DNA from: Apostichopus japonicus
Lineage: Eukaryota; Echinodermata; Holothuroidea; Aspidochirotida; Stichopodidae
Reading direction: 5' to 3'
Length of the DNA stretch: 64,000 bases
NCBI RefSeq assembly: GCF_037975245.1
Contig: NC_092570.1
Span: 3,380,001 to 3,444,000, forward strand
Part shown: positions 36,308 through 49,748 of the stretch, one piece after another
Layout of the letters: the number at the start of each line of letters is the position of its first letter
Numbering within the stretch: position 1 is the stretch's first letter
Notes under the pieces: generated by a model
What the model saw: only the letters and a program-made list of their open reading frames with translations
What the model was told of the DNA's origin: nothing
Databases searched by the model: none
Translations under genes and position numbers: made by a program

Positions 36308-39250
36308 TAGTTATTTTTTATTCAATTGACAGGTGTAATTTATATTTGTTGTATTGTGTTTTATTTCTCAGAGTTGGTAGAAAAGAAACAAAAAGGGTAT
36401 ATTTTACCTGACAACTATATGACCATGCCACTACATCAAATGACAGGACAGGCATTGGCGACGGAAGAGGGTTAAATCGGGGGGAGGTTTGTGGATGGGT
36501 GGGTTAATGGATGGGAAACGAACTTTGATTTGATTTGAGGCAGAAAAAGTAAATTCACCCTAAACGTCCATACAAAATATAACCTTTGTTCATTCTCTGC
36601 TATACTTTCCAGTATTTGAAAATGCTTTTTCAATAACCGAAGGTGTACGTTATCTTATTTGTAGCAAAAGGTCATTTTCGAACTATACAGTGTTTGTTTA
36701 AACTTCTCAGCACAAAATTTAAGTGGGGGTCAATACTGATTTATGAAATTGGGAATTTCAATTTTTTTTTTTTTTTAGAAATCGGATGGTGAGGGGGTGG
36801 GGGTACATTGTACAGATTTTTGATGTAAGACAGCCTTTTATATTTCACTATAAACTATGACTGGGTAAAGATGGGTGACGATAGGAACGAAGAGGGTATA
36901 CATAGAAAAACAAGATATGCAATTTTTTAAAGTTTATTGTTAAGTACCGAACATCAAAAAAGCAGAAGCAAAAGAATAATTAAAGTATAAGTAATGATTT
37001 ACAAGGCAGCCTCGGTGTTTGTGCTCACATTTCATTTCTATAACAGAGAATCAATCTCTAAACATTTATAACCTGTTAATTTCTTTCTTGCATAATTCAA
37101 AACAAAGGAATAAAACTTTCACCGGGGGTTAATGACGTAGTTTATGACGTAGTATAATCGTCACCATCCTGTTGTAAGAGGATATTATATATAATCCGAG
37201 GCGGTTATTATACCTCATATTGAATTTTGATTTAAACATGTTATTTCTGAAAAGAGAAAAGTTAAAGCTAGAATATTGATAAAGTCAATAAAATATTCGT
37301 TCACATTCCTCATATAATCCATAATTCATTTACCATCGAACATTCTTTTCGTAAATTCATTTTACTGTAGAGGATTGTTTGTCAAGAGTATGTCCTTAGT
37401 CCATGTTATATGATTTTGAGCAATATGAAATATTGATATAAAATGTGATATTCCACCCCCTTATAATCTACCTTAGTATTAACACCCCAATGATACCCAA
37501 CACCACCATTCCCAGACGAGGAGAATGTTTAAGTATAATACAATGTAATATAGATATTCGAAACAAAGGATGGTTACATTTTGAATTAACAATTTAACTT
37601 TATTAAACTTTATTAAACAAAAGAAAAAGTTAAATGGTAAAGTCAGAATTTTTTTTACCACTCTCCCTTCTTTCACTACATGTCCAACCATCTATGATTT
37701 ATAATTCGGATATTAGGACACCTCCAGATGTCGTAAGACTCTACTGACTACAGCCGTCAGTTAGACATCAGTTTTATGATAATGATAGAATAATATATAT
37801 AATGAAACAAAAACAGGTATTATTTTTGACATTTAGGTTAATTAAACAGATCAATCGTCTTCCTTTATGGGAGGATGGAGGGAGGGGAGGAGTGAGAGGG
37901 GCAAGGCAATAAAGCATCAAAGGGGGAAGCACGGTAACTAATTTTTACCCTAGGATTTGAAGAGCAAATATGTGGTACTGATTGACGAATTGTGCAATAT
38001 TAGGACGAACAATGAGAAAATGTAAATATTTAGATAATTTAAATAAAAACTACATATGGTATGCGTTATTTCGACTAGATATAATTGGGGCTATTTTGGA
38101 GTAGATATAGTAAGGTTTACTTGGAGAAGAGATGAGTTAGTTTGGTTATTTTGTTTACGTATGTATAGAAAGCTCACTGCAATTCTTCAACAGCGCCATT
38201 GTGTATTGAATACCTAGCTCGTTGGGGGGCAATACTATACAACGTTAAAATTCATGGTACGATAAAAATGAATACATATTTGCTAGATAAATAACTACTA
38301 GAAAATACTCAAAACAGTGACTTTTTCATTTGAAATTTTGAGAATTCGTTAAAATTTCCCGAAGTCTCCATACACCCCATTGCTGCATTTCGTGTATTTC
38401 TTTTACGTTACATACGCAGTGTTTACCACACGTTAGTATGTGTATTTGTATGTATAAGCATGCTAGGTATACGCAAGTCTCCAAACATTTACGAAAAACG
38501 ATAAATTGTACAGTGTATTACTAAATTCGTTTGCGAAGGATATAGGAATCACATGCGAGTTGAAAGGAAATTGCACCACATATTAAAAATTGCACATGTG
38601 AGTTCATGACTGTTTTGTAATGTTACATGGGAAAAATTGTTTCGTTGAAATGGTTCAAAATGTACGTGAAGCGAGTGAGTGAATTTTCAGTTACAGGATA
38701 TTGGCTATGTATGTTATATATTAGGTATAGGCTTACGGTACTGTAATGAGATAACAACAAATATACAACGACAGTAACCAACTATTTCGGAGGGGAGGGG
38801 GGTGGAAACCAATAGCTTTGTTTAATATGATGATATAACTTGATGGGGAAACCCGTCGAGTCTATAAACATGGGCATCATTATCCAATCAGGGTTAGACA
38901 CGAGTGTCATTTTAGAAATTTCAACTTTCGGAATGACTTGTTTGTGATTCCTGCTCAATAAGGAATTTTTATTATGACGTATCTGAGTAAGATGAATATG
39001 AATTATACTCTCAGCCAATCAGCGATCGTTTTGCAATAGATACTTATTTCAAAATAACCGGAATCTCCCCATGATGTTGCAATCATTCCAGAATATTCGA
39101 TGGCCTATTGTTTACGTATTCTAACTGTTATCCATTTGTTAACAACAGCTGCTGTTAAACTAGAAATGTAAATCTGCAAGCGAAATTTTATATGCAATAC
39201 GCGGTACGGAAAACACTGCAACGAATTCAGTCAATGTAAATTATATAAAC
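36308..39250. other. Spacer between IGT4 and IGT5, no gene seen
   Basis: Holds the paired TGACGTAG module at 37133-37152 and a block at 38165-39300 that recurs at 61015-62200. The remaining sequence is shared with the spacers at 47.3-48.9 kb and 56.3-57.8 kb. All open frames are short and not shared with the paralogous spacers. Confidence 0.55.
37133..37152 (+). promoter_or_regulatory. Paired TGACGTAG sites, spacer copy 1
   Basis: Two TGACGTAG octamers 12 bp apart (37133-37140 and 37145-37152), followed by a tatatataa stretch about 40 bp on. The same module occurs at 42471-42490, 48139-48158 and 57086-57105. It resembles tandem CRE/AP-1-like bZIP sites ahead of a TATA box. Confidence 0.4.
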
Positions 39251-39810
39251 CAATTTTTATGATTTTAGTAATTAGTGATCTATCGTATGTTCCAGAAAAC
39301 CGAATTAGTTTGTTTTCTTTTCACTCATTTGAATGAAGAAATCTGTAGAAAATACCGCTTTTTGGGGCATTTTCCTTACAAAAAAAAACAAGAAAAAGAA
39401 AAGAGGGGGGGGGGGGAATGTGTGAATGTGCAAAATATTAACACCCTTTTAATCAACTTATGCAATCTAAGTTCAGAGACGGTCTGGTGTATGCACTACA
39501 ACAGTGATGAAGTCAATCCTTCAGATATGCCCCACCCCCGCCCACTCCCCTCCACCGCCACCACGAGCCACCGCACCAATGCCTGTACCCCTATTTTAAA
39601 ATAATGGATATTAACCTTTCCTATTTGTCGTTACTTTTTTAAGCGATACCTTAATAAAGAAAGCAAAACAACCCTCCCTCCTCCCCGAATAAAGGCCCTC
39701 GGTTCAAAAGGAATAACCGCTACCCAAGTGACGTTCAAACATGCCTATATACTACTTCCAATAGGCGATGGTGACTATCTATCAATTCTTGTAAGATTGA
39801 GCACATCTCG

Positions 39811-40936
39811 CTAGTAATCATCTTCGATGTCAAAGTTTTCTTGAGCCTCCCCTTTATCGTTTGAAATGATCACCTCAAAGTCAGAAGGTAAATTGCGGCG
39901 CTTAAAATAGATTTCCATCCAACTCTTCTTTGTTGTCACATCGTCATTGCAGTACACAATATCCTGTCCTCTCCATATAGTCAACTCCAATGGTCGTTTT
40001 CCACGAATACGAAGAACTGCATAGTTTTGGTAGATCTCTGCTTCTCTGCTTAAAAATTTTGGTTTACCTGAATTACAGGAATATAAAAACAGATTAAAGG
40101 TTTGAGATAAATGATGATTAGGACTTGATATATGGGTAGTGTGTATGTTACAATACGCCCGTTAACCGACTCGAAACTGGTGTACCAAGGGCTCCTATGC
40201 GCCAATAGGTGCTGCCAATATGTGTTGTCGAAAGCTTACATTGTTCAAAGCGAGAGACTTAGAGAGAAAACAAAGCTCATGACACAGAGATTTATAGAGT
40301 GAGAGATAGGTAGAGGGGAAGGGGGGGGGGTAGGAACGTAATAGTAGTATTATAATTTTACCTTAATGATTCCTATCAACACAGGTCTTAATACCATCCC
40401 AATTATACTACAACCCCTTTCAGATAGGAAAGCAAGTAATACCACTAAGATAAAAGAATAAGAAAATAATGCTGTGAGGTAAACCGCCCCTATAATAAAC
40501 CGGTCGCCGAAATAACGCCGAAAATTGAGAGTTTATCACACAAATGTTTGGATGATATTAACTAACAATCCCTTGGTTATCCCTGCAGGACCATTTGAAA
40601 TGAACTTTAAAATGATAACGCTGCTAACAAGTTGCATTGTATGACGATAAAACCGTTATATTCGCACACTGCTACGATAAGCTATAGACCCTCGAAATGT
40701 ATTCTTATATGTTAAGGTATATTGTGCATGACCATTGGTAAGGCGGTCTATAACTTACACTGTGATAGGATAAGGGCCACGTATAATACTGTTGAATAAA
40801 AAAATAAAAAAAAATAAATCGATTCTTACTGGCTTTTACCTCTAGCTTGATTAGTGTCACCTTGATATCGTTCATTACTGCCATTACGCCAGGTCCATTT
40901 AACTTTAATATCACCAGTTTCCACGTTCTGTGCCAT
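39811..40936 (-). CDS. IGT5: two-exon Ig-like protein, 117 aa
   Basis: Exon 1 is 40936-40840 (MAQNVETGDIKVKWTWRNGS, then QARG at the splice) and exon 2 is 40067-39811, with an intron of 772 bp in phase 1. It is the closest sister of IGT4: exon 2 reads VLRIRGKRPLELTIWRGQD, then FKRRNLPSDFEVIISNDKG and NFDIEDDY. Almost every difference from IGT4 changes the amino acid, with about three silent changes, while the last 20 residues are nearly fixed. IGT5 is the only copy with ETGDI in place of EPSDI. There is no signal peptide or membrane helix. The function is unknown. Confidence 0.75.
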
Positions 40937-41337
40937 AATTTTCAACTAAAACAGCTAAATGTATCAATAAAGAATATTATATGGTAAGAATCCCGCGCTT
41001 GATTATATCCGCAAATTTCGGTATGAGATGATAGTACGTTTGTGAGCATGCTCAGACAAAAATCTGGAAAATTATTGAATGTTATAATAATCTGTATAAG
41101 GCGATACCAATTAACAAAATAATGGGTGTAAAATGATAAATTGATAAAAAAGACATAAATTTAATTCCTTTCTAATAAAGTAAGTAAAGCATATTAAACC
41201 GAAATTCGCTGTAAATATTTTGTCAAAAGTCGTAATGATTCTCCTGATTTTTAAGTTTATCAATTTTTGTTCCAACTCGAACGCCATGAAACCATTTGAG
41301 TTAGACTGAAGCTCGAATCACACTCTATGCGATTCGT

Positions 41338-41343
41338 CAGCTG
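41338..41343. promoter_or_regulatory. Conserved CAGCTG block upstream of IGT5
   Basis: Same block as at 35053, placed 402 bp upstream of the IGT5 ATG. Confidence 0.4.
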
Positions 41344-42470
41344 ATTCAACTCGCAATAATAGTGGTTATATATATTCAGGAAAAAACAAACAAAAGTAGT
41401 GTCTGAAATATGTTGGCGTGCGGGAAAATTGATGGAATAAAGAAATCGGTACTACTGAATAAATTTAAGGTTCGTTCGTCACCTCACCAGACAGCAGCGA
41501 TACATTAAATTTTCGATTTTCCTGAATGGGTATAAGGCAATATACGAGGAATGAACAAAATCGGTATTTTTGATCATAAAAAAGGAACATCCCTCACCTT
41601 ACCAACACAACAGATCGCCCACACCCCGTGTCCTATAAATGAGACCGACAGCCGATGAGCTTTAAGTCCTTTTACTCAACTCGTCTACCAAACTATATCA
41701 TGAAAATCTTTCCAAAATCTTCGACTTAAGTATGTAAAAAAAAACTACAGGTAAACACCAGTCGACATCTCTTTGAATATCAGCTATACTAATTTTCAAC
41801 GACTTGTACAGTTTCGGTAACACTATTATGCCCCCGCCATCTACCAATCATTTATGAAATCACTGTATAGAAAACATCGGAGGGGATTCCAAAATCCATC
41901 CGATGATAAATGGTATATAGGGAAATGAACCTTTATGGGTATGGAATGGAAAATAATATAAATGAGATGTGTGGCTGTGTGGTCTTTAAATGTCTTCCTA
42001 TTTGGCGGGTGGGGGAGGTGTCCTCCCCGTTAAATAAATTAAAATCGTAGAGGTCAATGCATTCTGAGGCATATTCAGACTATAAATTAGGTTTAGAACA
42101 TCTTACAGGATTTCCATATTAGTGAAGCAGCCTTTTATATTCCACTATAACCTTTGACTGGGGTAAATGCGGGTGACGAAGTAACGAATAGTGTACATAG
42201 AAGAACAAAATATGTCATTTTTCAGTATATTGTGATGTACCAAAGAAAAAGAAAAAGAAAATGAAGGTAGAAGTTATGATTGACAAGGCAAGAATTTGTG
42301 CTTACATTTCATTCCTATAACTAATAATCAACCACGGAACATGTATAACTTGTTCTCAGCCCATTTACAAAGATCATGTCAACTATAAGCGCACTCATGT
42401 TTTGTTATTTATTTACCTTTTTTTTTTGTATGACTTTAAATAAAGGAAGATAACTTTCACAGGGGGTTAA

Positions 42471-42532
42471 TGACGTAGTTTATGACGTAGTCTAATCGTC
42501 CCCATCCTGTTGTAAGAGGATCTTATATATAA
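42471..42532 (+). promoter_or_regulatory. Paired TGACGTAG sites plus TATA-like stretch, spacer copy 2
   Basis: TGACGTAG at 42471-42478 and 42483-42490, then tatatataa at 42524-42532. About 60 bp further on comes a conserved acceptor-like ctttcttttgtttcag, also kept near 48240 and 57190. This could be the start of an unrecognised + strand transcript. Confidence 0.4.
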
Positions 42533-43486
42533 TCTGTTAATTTGTGTATTTCTCTATGATATCTTAAAGCTTGATCTTTCTTTTGTTTCAGATCATATTC
42601 GGACTTCTCTTACCACAAGTTAAGGGGACGGTTATTTATACCTCCACCCTTCCTTCCTTCACTATATGTCCAACCATCTATGATTCATAATTGGGATATT
42701 AGGATATCATCAGTTGGAGTAAGACTCCAATTAATATCTCCATCACTCAACCCCCTCACCCCCACGCCACTGCCACCGCCACGTCCTACCCGACACCCCT
42801 GTATTGGAATTATTTATTAACAATGACTGATTAATTTAATGAATAGTCAAAGGCAAACTTCACTTAATCAAGCTTGAAAATACTCAACATTTTAGCAACA
42901 GTTAAATTAAATACGAAGTTTATTTAGTGCAAATTTTCCCAATGTCTTGTCTCCGTGAACCGGTTCTTGTAACAGAAAATGTAGAAACTAGTATAATCGG
43001 ATTCAAGCCCAATGACATCCTCCAGTGGGGTAAATCTGCAAGAGAAATATATATGAATATGGCGTGGATATAAGAATGCGATATTGAGGCAAAAAAGAAA
43101 AGAAAAGAAGGTAACACTTATATAAAGACCGTTTGTGTCCAAGTTTCGAAGTTCCACATCATTTTTGTCATAATGATAGAATAACATATATTATGAAACC
43201 AAATCGGGTATTATTATGGATAGTTTGGTTATTTAAACAGATATATCTTCCCTTTATGGGAGAATGGGGGAGGGGAGGAGTGGAAGGGGGAAGGCAATGC
43301 ATTATCAGAGGGGTAAGCACGCTAACTAAATCTTACCCTACGATTTGATGAGCAAATACGTGGTACATATTGACGAATAATGCAGTATTAGAACGAACAA
43401 TGAGAAAATGTAAATATTTAAATAATTTAACCAAAAATGGACTAGGTATGGTAGGAGTTATTTCGACTATATATTGCAGGGGTTAT

Positions 43487-43558
43487 TCTTGTAAAGTGCT
43501 TTGAAACGTTCGTTATGTAAAGCGTTATATAAATGTTTATTATTATGATTATTATTGG
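43487..43558 (+). mobile_element. LINE/SINE 3' tail fragment
   Basis: gtaaagtgctttgaaacg, then aagcgttatataaatg and a (ttatta)n tail form a typical CR1/L2-like or SINE 3' end. The matching spots at about 49530 and 58485 lack it, so it is a short, severely 5'-truncated insertion. Confidence 0.65.
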
Positions 43559-43898
43559 ATATACAGTAGCGATTATTTAGAATAGATATAGTAGGGTTCT
43601 TTGATGGAGTAGACATGGTAGGAGTCTTTTGGAGAAGATATGGTATTGGTTCATCAGCAATGTGCAGGTAGTATAAGTAATTAGGAGGGCCGGGGGGTGG
43701 GGGTGGCTGTGATTGCAACACATATGAACTATGTTTTGAAGGCTCCTAACCAAAGAGCTATTGTTCTATAGCAATACCAAGTTGCAGATATGATCTTTTA
43801 TGAGATTCGTTTTGCCATCATCAAGAAAAGGCGAAGCGAGGCGAGGCAGGGCGAGGCTGGGCAAGGTGAGGTAAAGAAATTTTGCATTCATACCAATA

Positions 43899-45181
43899 TC
43901 ATACTGTAAATCGAGCAACCACAGTAGCTCCATCGACTGCCTTGACATATACAAAGTAAGTACCAGGGCTACAATTTCCCACGCGGATAACGCTCCCAGG
44001 TTGTCTGTATTCGAAAGATCGGATGATTCGTCTATAAATGTCGCGTATGGTCACATTTAATGGTCTCTTCCCTCCAATCCTTAAGATATATTCCTTTGTG
44101 CGTGGATCGTAACTTGGGTCTGAAAGGAATTTCGCGGTGCCTATATCATTATGTTGAAACGAAAAAATGAGAAATACGTGTTTTTGCTTTGTTTTCTTTC
44201 GCTTGGGTCAATGAGTGGGGTACTCGTATCGGCGTAAAGACCAATGCCGAGAAATGCATCAATCAATGTTCAGAGATAAATCTATTTAGTATACCCCTCC
44301 TTACCGGTAAATTTCTATTCAACATCTCAGAAAAATTTGTAAGTCTGGATTCTAATATTTTTTAATAAAAGGGGAAAAAACGTTGGAAAATCTGATCCTT
44401 TTTCATAAGTGAAGGTTTGAAAAGAATAGAGCATTAAGTAACCCTGCCATGAACCATCAAGATCCTTGCTTTAGGAAAAAAAGACATGTGAGGTACAGTT
44501 TGATATGGTTCCACACGCGTGTACAGAAGCGGTGGAAGCGGGTACGATCAGGTTGGTTGGAGGGTGGGTGACTTCGAAGGGATTAGGGACAACCGAAAAC
44601 TCACCCCAGAAAGTACCCACAAATTGCAGTCCTGGAATATTTTTTTGAACAAAACGGCACAATTCAATTATCTTTTCTTTCTTTTGTTGTTGTTATTTTC
44701 CAACGACATGGCTTTTTTCATTACAGTTTTGCAAGTTTCTCAACATCAATAAAATGATCGTTTCCATTACGGAAATGGAAAAAGGGTAGTTTATATTCTC
44801 GAAAAAGGGCTATGCCATTACTAGGCCCCCAAATATATATATATATATATTTTTTAGAACATATATTCTGTTTATTGGTTGCCTTCACCCCCCCCCCCAC
44901 CCCCGTCAAAGCATTTCACCTCCTTAAAAAAGTAGTCTAGCAACGCCCTGTTTCGAATTCGTTAAAATACACAAATATCTAGCGTGCAGTTTGACTTTAC
45001 AATATAGCCAAATTTATGTTTACTCTGGCCGTATATTTGGCGCGTCAAAAATGCTGTAAGGACGTTACGGTGGTATAGGTTCCATTAATTGCAGCCTACC
45101 ATATACTGTATTGGCGTCCGAGTTACTTTGAGGCGTTCCGGAATGTTCCCATTTTAATGTGATATCCGAGGGTTCATTCAT
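43899..45181 (-). CDS. IGT6: two-exon Ig-like protein, 107 aa
   Basis: Exon 1 is 45181-45100 (27 codons plus 1 base; MNEPSDITLKWEHSGTPQSN) and exon 2 is 44140-43899, with a 959-bp phase-1 intron (gtaggc donor, gatatag acceptor with a weak pyrimidine tract). Exon 2 keeps a strand core as YILRIGGKRPLNVTIRDIYR, then NCSPGTYFVYVKAVDG and ends VARFTV. It bridges the classes: the GKRPLNVTI block is like IGT4-5, while the CSPGTY block and exon 1 are like IGT7-8. No signal peptide is visible. The weak acceptor makes exon 2 slightly less certain than in the other copies. Confidence 0.68.
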
Positions 45182-45467
45182 GATGTAAGTATTCTACAAC
45201 GTTTTGTCCTCCTAAAGATCAACGACTGGAGATATCTGACTAGATTCCGTGATCGAGGCTGTGTCACTGTTTTTCAACGACCGACTTCACCAGATGTGTA
45301 GACTCACGAGGTAATCATGTAACTATGCCAAAACTAGTTAACTAAGCATACCGTATTACGGACAATGGGTATCATTTCACATATAATTTAAGACCAGTTA
45401 TGAATATATGAAATCTTCCAAAGTTAGAAAAATAATGTTATTACAAATGTCTATAAACGAAGTGTCG

Positions 45468-45477
45468 TGCCGGCACT
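45468..45477. promoter_or_regulatory. GTGCCGGCAC palindrome upstream of IGT6
   Basis: A perfect 10-bp palindrome 287 bp upstream of the IGT6 ATG, inside a block (cacttaataacgactata) shared with IGT7 and IGT8. Its position and palindromic form suggest a binding site for a dimeric factor. Confidence 0.45.
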
Positions 45478-46912
45478 TAATAACGACTATACCAGATTTT
45501 TTTTAATTAATTAATTACTTCATTAATTATTACAATAATCAGTAAATGTTTTTAGTAAAATCGGTTAATTGTTCAATTTTAAATGTAAACTTTCGGTATT
45601 TTCGTCCGTGTGATAACTGTTAATCACGAGGTTTGCTTAAAGTCCTACTTGTATTCCTCGTTCGCCATAGCGTGTAAGAAGTGCTAATACAACCGGCTCG
45701 ATGATCACCATTTATGGAGAGCGCCACCATTTTTCGCAATTGTTATCACCTCGATTTTATCAGCTAATAGTCATTAGGGTAATATTATATGATAAAAACC
45801 TGTGGTGTTGTGACGAAAACGTATGTGAGGGACTTGGAACATTCTACACTACAACAATAATGGAAAAAGGGGAACAGTTTATTTTGTAATCTCGATTATT
45901 CGATGTAGCTCTCAGGCTATTTCTGGGACTGAGAACTTCAGTCCGCTTCTAAATAATGAGTAGGCCTTAAACAAGGCGAGTTAATTCAACTTGCCTTTTA
46001 TTAATAAACGTTAAACTGCAACGGTACAAATAACACACACTAAGAATAACAATTCAAGATAGTTATTTGTTATTGGTAGAACTATCAAAACAAGTCTAAC
46101 TACTAGTAATAATGTACACACTAAAATATGAACATTTGCCTATTTTTATTACAAGGATATATACATCTTCCATACAATTTCAAAACTATTTTCGGAGTAC
46201 AGTTGTACAGTTTCGATAACACCATGATGCACCCCCCATCTACCAATTATGCGAAGTTATTTTATCAAAGAGAGGCAATAGGTTAGGCTATGTTTACATG
46301 TTCTAAATATCATTGACTTGACACAGTATAAGTTGCCGACTACTAATAACCTTTATGGTTGCAATCATTTATGAAATCTCTGTAACGAATAAAAAAAAAC
46401 AAGCGGGATTCCCAAATCAATCCGACTGATAGAAGGTATAGGGGCTTGAACCTTAATGGGTATGGAATGGAAAATAATGCAAATGAGATGTGTGGCTGTG
46501 TGGTCTTTAAATGTCTTCCTATGTTGCTGGTAGTGGTGGTGGTGGTGGTGGTGGGGGGGGGGAGGTGTCCTCCCCATTAAATAGAATTAAACTAGTAGGA
46601 TCAATGCATACTGAGGCATATTAAGACTATGCATTAAGTCTTTTTTTAGGTCTAATCTAAAAATTGTGAAAATAAATACTTTGGAATTTGGAAATCCCTC
46701 AACTGAACGTTAACCTCCCCGATCGGGGGTAGGGGATAGAGGAAGGGGGAATCAAATAGCACACTTTAAGTTTGATCAATCAATGCATATTTGATGATAC
46801 ACTTTGGGAAAGTTGGAGTGGAAATGGTTGACTGTGGAACTCGAACGAGGATTAGCTTTATGCGGGTGTAGGTCACGGAACCACGTATGTTATGGACAGT
46901 GTTGGGTATGGG

Positions 46913-47310
46913 GGCGTTGTGGTCAAGTGGTTAAGGCAGTGAACCGGTGATCTAAGGATTACAAGTCCTAGTCCTGGCCAGATCATTGCGTTGTGTCCTT
47001 GGGCAAGGCACTTTATCTCCATTGCCTCTCTTCACCCAGGTGTATAAATGGGGACTTGCGAAGTGACTTGTAAATATAGTTTACGCCGGTTTGTGGCTGC
47101 ACCCTATGGGAAGTCCCCCGGGGGACACGTGGTTGTGGTGCACTGCGGTGCCCCAGGAGAGATTGGTTGAATTGCGCACACTTTGGTGTGTAGGTGTGAC
47201 AAGTTACCAATGACCAAGGCTAAGTTGTACATGTTATGGTACATTTAGCGCATTTGAACAATTTCTGTTTATTTTGGCGCTATATAAATGTCTTCTGATT
47301 GATTGATTGA
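46913..47310 (+). mobile_element. tRNA-derived SINE, copy 2 (398 bp)
   Basis: Same family as 35971-36301, with the same flanking tatggg. The B box has decayed (tcctagtcc in place of ttcgagtcc). It holds a middle segment (gtttgtggctgcacc to ggtgcactgcggtgcc) missing from copy 1. It moved by segmental duplication, not by fresh insertion, because all copies share the same target site. Confidence 0.88.
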
Positions 47311-48138
47311 TATGGGTAGTTTTTTAATTCAATTGACAGATGTAATTTAATTTTTGTGGTATTGTGTTTTATTTCTCAGAGTTGGTAGAAAGGAAACAAA
47401 AAGGGTATATTTTACCTGACAACTATATGACCATGCCACTACATCTATATGACATGACAGGCATTGGCGACGGATAAGGGTTAAATCGAGGGAGGGGTGG
47501 ATGGGTGGGTTAATGGATGGGGAACGAACTTTGATTCGATTTGAGGTAGAACGAGTAAACTCACCCCAAACGTCCATACAAAATATAACCTTTGTGCATT
47601 CTCTGCTATACTTTCCAGTATTTGCAAATGCTTTTTCAATAACCCAAGGTGTACGTTATCTTATTTGTAGCAAAAGGTCATTTTACAGTTTTTTTTTAAA
47701 ACTTCTCAGCACAAATTATAAGTGGGGGGTCAATGGGGGAATTTGAAGACATTAATTTTTAAAGAAATCGGATGGTGAGGGGTGCGGGGCGGGGGGGGGG
47801 GGGGTACACTGTACAGTTTTCCATGTTAGTGAGACAAACTTTTATATTCCTCTATAAACTATGACTTGGTAAAGATGGGTGACGATAGGAACGAAGAGGG
47901 TATACATAGAAAAAACAAGATATGCCATTTTTTCAGTTTATTGTTAAGTACCAAACAACAACAAAAGCAGAAGCAAAAGAATAATTAACGTATAAGTAAT
48001 GATTTACAAGTCAGCCTCGGTGTTTTTGCTTACATTTTATTCCTATAACAGAGTATCAACCTCTAAACATTCATAACCTGTTATTATTTTTTCTTGTATG
48101 ACTTAAAACAAAGGAAGAAAACTTTCACCTGGGGTTAA

Positions 48139-48158
48139 TGACGTAGTTTATGACGTAG
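48139..48158 (+). promoter_or_regulatory. Paired TGACGTAG sites, spacer copy 3
   Basis: Two TGACGTAG octamers 12 bp apart, followed by ttatatataatatg, as in the other spacers. Confidence 0.4.
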
Positions 48159-49748
48159 TCTAATCGTCCCCATCCTGTTGTAAGAGGATATTATATATAA
48201 TATGTTAAGTTTTGTATTTCTCTATGATATCTTAAAGCTTGATCTTTCTTTTGTTTTCAGATCATATTCGGACTTCTCTTACCACAAGTTAAGGGGACGA
48301 TTATTTATACCTCATATTGAATTTTGTTTTAAACATTTGTTTAGGAAAAGAGAAAAATGAAAGCTATAATATTGATAAAGTCAATAAAATATTCGTTTAC
48401 TTTCCTCATAATCCATAATTCATTTACTATCGAACATTCTTTTCGTAAATTCGTTTTACTGTAGAAGATTGTTTGTCAAGAGTCTGTCCTTAGTCCTTGT
48501 TATATGATTTTAAGCAATATGAAATATTGATATCAAATATGATATTCCACCCCCTTATAATCTACCTTAGTATTAACACCCCAATGATACCCAACACCAC
48601 CATTCCCAGGCGAGGAGAATGTTAAAGTAGAAGACAATGCATTACAGATCTTCGAAATAAAAGACGATTAAAACTTGCATTAACCAATGTAACAGTATTA
48701 AACAATTAAAAAAACCAAAGAATTAATTTAACGGTAAAATTCATGTTTTTCCACCATCCCTTCCTTCATTAATTACATGTCCAACCATCTATGAATCATA
48801 ATTTGGATATTAGCATATCTTCAGTTGGAGAAAGACTCTACTGACTACAGTCCGCCCCCCCCCCACCGCCGTGCCAGACTATACACCACACTATGGGAAA
48901 TATGCAATTAATAACAATGACTAATTATTTAATGATTAGTGAAGAGTAAACTTTACTAAAGCAAGCTTGAAAATACTCAACGTTTTGCAACAGTTAAATT
49001 TAATGCGAAGTTTATTTAGTGCGAATTGTCCCCATGCCTTGTCTCCGTGAATCGGGTCTTGTCACAATACATGTAGGAAGAAGTTGGATTCAAAGAATGA
49101 TGCAACAATTGCACTGTAAGAGAAATATATATGAATATGGCGTGAATATAAGAATGCGACCTTCAGGCAAGAAAACTAAAAGCACTTATAAAAAAAGACC
49201 ATTTGTCTCCGAGGTTCGAAGTTATACATCAATGTTATTATAATGATAGAATAATATTATATTATGAAGCAAAATTGTGTATTATTATTGATAGTTAGGA
49301 TATTTAAACAGATTTATCTTCCCTTGATATGGGAGGATAGGGGAGGGGGAGGAGTGGGATGGGCAAGGCAATAAAGCACCAGAGGGGTAACTAATTCTTA
49401 CCCTAGGATTTGAAGAGCAAATATGTGGTAATGCAATATTAGGACGAATAATGTGAAAATGTAACTATATAAATAATTTAAAAATTGGACTAGGTATGGG
49501 AAGAGTTATTTCAACTAGATATAATAGGGGTTATTAAGAGTAAATATAGTATAGGCCCATCAGCAATGGGTAGGTGGTATAAGTAATTGGGGGAGGGGGG
49601 GGGGGTGATTGCCACACAGATGAACTATGTTTTGAAGGCTCCTAGCAAAAGAGTTATTGTTATATTCCAACACCAAGTTGCTGATCTGATTTTTTATGGA
49701 ATTCGTCATGCCATCCTCAAGACAAAGCGAGAAATTTTGCATTCATAC

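Noticed and set aside
46920-46990. tRNA gene
   Set aside because: The tRNA-like head with A and B boxes belongs to a SINE with a conserved body and tail. It is found three times at the same duplicated site.
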